Below, in pieces: positions 62,470-64,000 of a stretch of DNA of 64,000 bases. The notes under the pieces were generated by a model, which was given only the letters and a program-made list of their open reading frames with translations, ran no database searches and was not told the origin of the DNA. The first letter of the stretch is position 1; every line of letters begins with the position of its first letter. Source of the DNA: Pseudomonas sp. BSw22131 (lineage in GTDB: Bacteria > Pseudomonadota > Gammaproteobacteria > Pseudomonadales > Pseudomonadaceae). Made by a program: the position numbers and the translations under genes. Where the stretch lies: the NCBI RefSeq assembly GCF_026810445.1, contig NZ_CP113949.1, positions 3,224,001-3,288,000 on the forward strand, in the 5' to 3' direction.

Positions 62470-62799
62470 ATGAACCTGAACAATCAACCAACCATTGATC
62501 AACTGGCTCAGTTGTTTGCAACACGTAAAGACTCCCTCGACAGCCATATCCTGTGGGTCTGTGAGAAAGGCGATGTGCACATGGACGGGCTGGGTGCGTG
62601 CAGCCAGGAGCAAGAGTTCGACCAGGAACATCCGCATATGCGGGCGCGCCTGAAGATGTACCGCAAAGGCCAGGGCTACGTGGGCAAGAAGGCCGCTGCC
62701 GACAAGGATTTTCTCGGCCGTGTGCTGCAAACCCTCAGCAGCGAATGGGGTTCGGCACAACGTGAGCCGGGGCTGAGGGTCATCGATAAGCTTTGCTAG
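62470..62799 (+). CDS. Hypothetical protein, 109 residues
   Basis: The ATG has AAAGGGG eight nt upstream. The protein is soluble with no signal peptide; 'TRKDSLDSHILWVCEKGDVHMDGLG' and 'HMRARLKMYRKGQGYVGKKAAADKDFLGRVLQTLSSEW' suggest an alpha/beta N-terminus and a basic helical middle. Three cysteines are dispersed. No family is recognised. Coding bias supports a real gene. Confidence 0.7.
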   Translation: MNLNNQPTIDQLAQLFATRKDSLDSHILWVCEKGDVHMDGLGACSQEQEFDQEHPHMRARLKMYRKGQGYVGKKAAADKDFLGRVLQTLSSEWGSAQREPGLRVIDKLC

Positions 62800-62934
62800 G
62801 CAGTAGCACTGCAACCATCGGGTAATGGCGTTGAACTCGGCGGCGCTGAATGCTTCAAATTCAAAGCGTGCGAGAACTGCCTTCGCACGCCTCCCTGAAC
62901 ATTCAGCGCCCTGCGGGGCGATCAAGGTGCTGTC

Positions 62935-63240
62935 ATGGATCTGAACAAGCTCACCCAACACATCAAGGCCGGCGAGATCGAGGATTTGAATCTCATGTCG
63001 ATTGAGGGCGGCTCCTACGTCCTTCACGCCCGCATGAACGGTAAATCCCACCCGATCAGCAGTGCAAACGGCCAAGTTCTGCATGTGGCCTCTGTCAATG
63101 AAGCGCGCAAATGCCTGGCCGGTGTGCCTGAAGTGCCGCTCTTTATCGTTCATCCCGTGGTGTACGACGAAATGGTTGGACAAGCCCGTGACGACCAGCT
63201 GGCCTCTCGTGAGCGGATTCCGTTTCGCTCTTCCCTCTGA
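62935..63240 (+). CDS. DUF6482-like protein, 101 residues
   Basis: 101 residues, small alpha/beta protein: 'GEIEDLNLMSIEGGSYVLHARMNGKSHPISSANGQVLHVASVNEARKCLAGV...LFIVHPVVYDEMVG' matches the DUF6482 pattern of Pseudomonas. No catalytic motif is seen. A weak terminator hairpin follows at 63256-63280 (GCCGGAC/GTCCGGC then ATTCTT). Confidence 0.75.
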   Translation: MDLNKLTQHIKAGEIEDLNLMSIEGGSYVLHARMNGKSHPISSANGQVLHVASVNEARKCLAGVPEVPLFIVHPVVYDEMVGQARDDQLASRERIPFRSSL

Positions 63241-63255
63241 TTGACCCTGCCAATG

Positions 63256-63280
63256 GCCGGACGTAAAGTCCGGCATTCTT
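63256..63280 (+). terminator. Weak terminator after DUF6482 gene
   Basis: GCCGGAC-GTAAA-GTCCGGC stem followed by ATTCTTG. Confidence 0.55.
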
Positions 63281-63361
63281 GCTCTCACAATGTGCGATTG
63301 CCGGGCAGCCCTGCCAGGTCAGCGCGCTGCATGACTTCCCCTCTTTCAAGGTTTGCATTGC

Positions 63362-64000
63362 ATGCTGGAAAACACGAAGTTCTCTGCGTTCCTGTTCGAC
63401 ATGGACGGCACCCTGATCAATTCGATTGCCGCCGCCGAGCGCGTATGGACGCACTGGGCGCGTCGCCACGGACTGGATGTCGACGCATTTTTGCCGACCA
63501 TTCATGGCGTGCGTTGTATTGAAACCATACGCAGGCAAAACCTGCCGGGCGTAGACCCCGAGCGGGAAGCCGAGGCGGTTACCCAAGCCGAAATGGATGA
63601 TGTTGAAGGCGTTGTGGCCATTGAAGGTGCGGCAGCGTTTCTTGCATCGCTGCCCGCCCATCGTTGGGCCGTGGTGACGTCGGCACCCAGAGCGCTGGCG
63701 GAAAAAAGGATGCGGGCCGCGGGTCTGCCCTTGCCAGCGCTGATGATTGCCTCTGAAGACGTCACTCAGGGCAAACCCGCACCTGACTGTTTCCTCTTGG
63801 CTGCGCAACGGTTGGGCGTCAATCCAAGCGATTGTCTGGTGTTCGAAGACGCTCCAGCCGGGATCGAGGCCGCAGAGAAGGCCGGTGCCAGCGTTATGGT
63901 GATCAGCGCCGCTCATGTTCATCCCTACCAGACAGCTCACCCGACGTTGAATCGCTACACCAACGTACGGGCGCAGGTCGACGGCGAAACGCTGACGTTA
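63362..64000 (+). CDS. HAD-IA sugar-phosphatase-like protein (3' partial)
   Basis: 213 codons to the right edge with no stop. Motif I is '[11 protein letters not shown]', motif II '[14 protein letters not shown]', motif III 'QGKPAPDCF', motif IV '[16 protein letters not shown]'. This combination, with the short four-helix cap, resembles YfbT/DOG1-type sugar phosphatases. The gene is probably nearly complete, as such proteins are about 220 residues. The ATG has AAGG nine nt upstream. Confidence 0.9.
   Translation, partial: MLENTKFSAFLFDMDGTLINSIAAAERVWTHWARRHGLDVDAFLPTIHGVRCIETIRRQNLPGVDPEREAEAVTQAEMDDVEGVVAIEGAAAFLASLPAHRWAVVTSAPRALAEKRMRAAGLPLPALMIASEDVTQGKPAPDCFLLAAQRLGVNPSDCLVFEDAPAGIEAAEKAGASVMVISAAHVHPYQTAHPTLNRYTNVRAQVDGETLTL

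Noticed and set aside
1..64000. CRISPR array, rRNA operon, prophage or IS element
   Set aside because: No regularly spaced direct repeats, rRNA signatures, transposase or phage structural genes were seen; the only repeats are REP-type and composite dispersed elements.

Overview
The window is a high-GC Gammaproteobacterial chromosome segment whose gene content and order point to Pseudomonas, probably the P. fluorescens / P. syringae lineage. The evidence is the polyol operon order mtlR-mtlEFGKDYZ, Pseudomonas-type REP/REPIN palindromes, a PAS-GAF-PHY bacteriophytochrome and several small protein families typical of the genus. Species cannot be fixed from the window alone. No phage, transposase, CRISPR array or rRNA is visible. 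Both edges cut a gene: a glycosyltransferase on the left and a HAD phosphatase on the right.

Layout. 1-1705: 3' part of a glycosyltransferase, then cobF on the minus strand. 1838-11451: AraC activator and mannitol/arabitol operon (ABC transporter, dehydrogenase, xylulokinase, fructokinase), with a putative promoter and a Crc/Hfq CA motif ahead of mtlE and a perfect REPIN inside the operon. 11522-16049: a Cys-free Ser/Thr/Ala/Gln-rich protein, a DUF3253 protein whose tail and stop lie in a dispersed repeat, a field of composite repeats, and a GAF-GAF-GGDEF-EAL protein. 16420-21778: Zn alcohol dehydrogenase and the periplasmic molybdenum aldehyde oxidase paoABC. 22411-25620: small exported proteins and two tRNA-Val(GAC) genes. 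25816-34545: puuB, a C39-fold pseudoenzyme lipoprotein, TerC, NhaR, DUF1993, YceH, a shikimate-dehydrogenase-like enzyme and several small genes. 34832-40489: PBP7-type endopeptidase; a CorA-like protein plus RimK-like ATP-grasp ligase divergent from a GNAT-C39 peptidase fusion, which is followed by two overlapping or abutting micro-ORFs; then a DUF2214 membrane protein. 40636-43083: ArsR regulator and a decayed NCS1 permease fused to a decayed metallo-beta-lactamase-fold hydrolase. 43173-47103: small envelope proteins and a protealysin-like M4 protease with its emfourin inhibitor. 47141-52355: bacteriophytochrome, single-domain response regulator and hybrid kinase. 52664-57730: membrane protein, SDR, DUF1615 lipoprotein, and a divergent GlxA regulator/cysteine hydrolase pair. 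57931-64000: HAD phosphatase, radical-SAM plus DUF4130 DNA-metabolism pair, threonine/serine dehydratase, a palindrome-bearing intergenic region, two small conserved proteins and a second HAD phosphatase.

The least described and most interesting part is 35904-39936. Peptide-bond-forming (RimK ATP-grasp), peptide-cleaving (C39) and N-acetylating (GNAT) activities are encoded around a 92-bp divergent promoter, next to a 43-residue peptide gene and a 42-residue membrane peptide gene. This looks like a peptide-modification system whose substrate could be encoded in place. Second is the radical-SAM (CxxxCxxC plus helix-hairpin-helix) / DUF4130 pair at 58696-60823. Nucleotide coordinates were read by eye; family assignments rest on motif recognition, not on searches.
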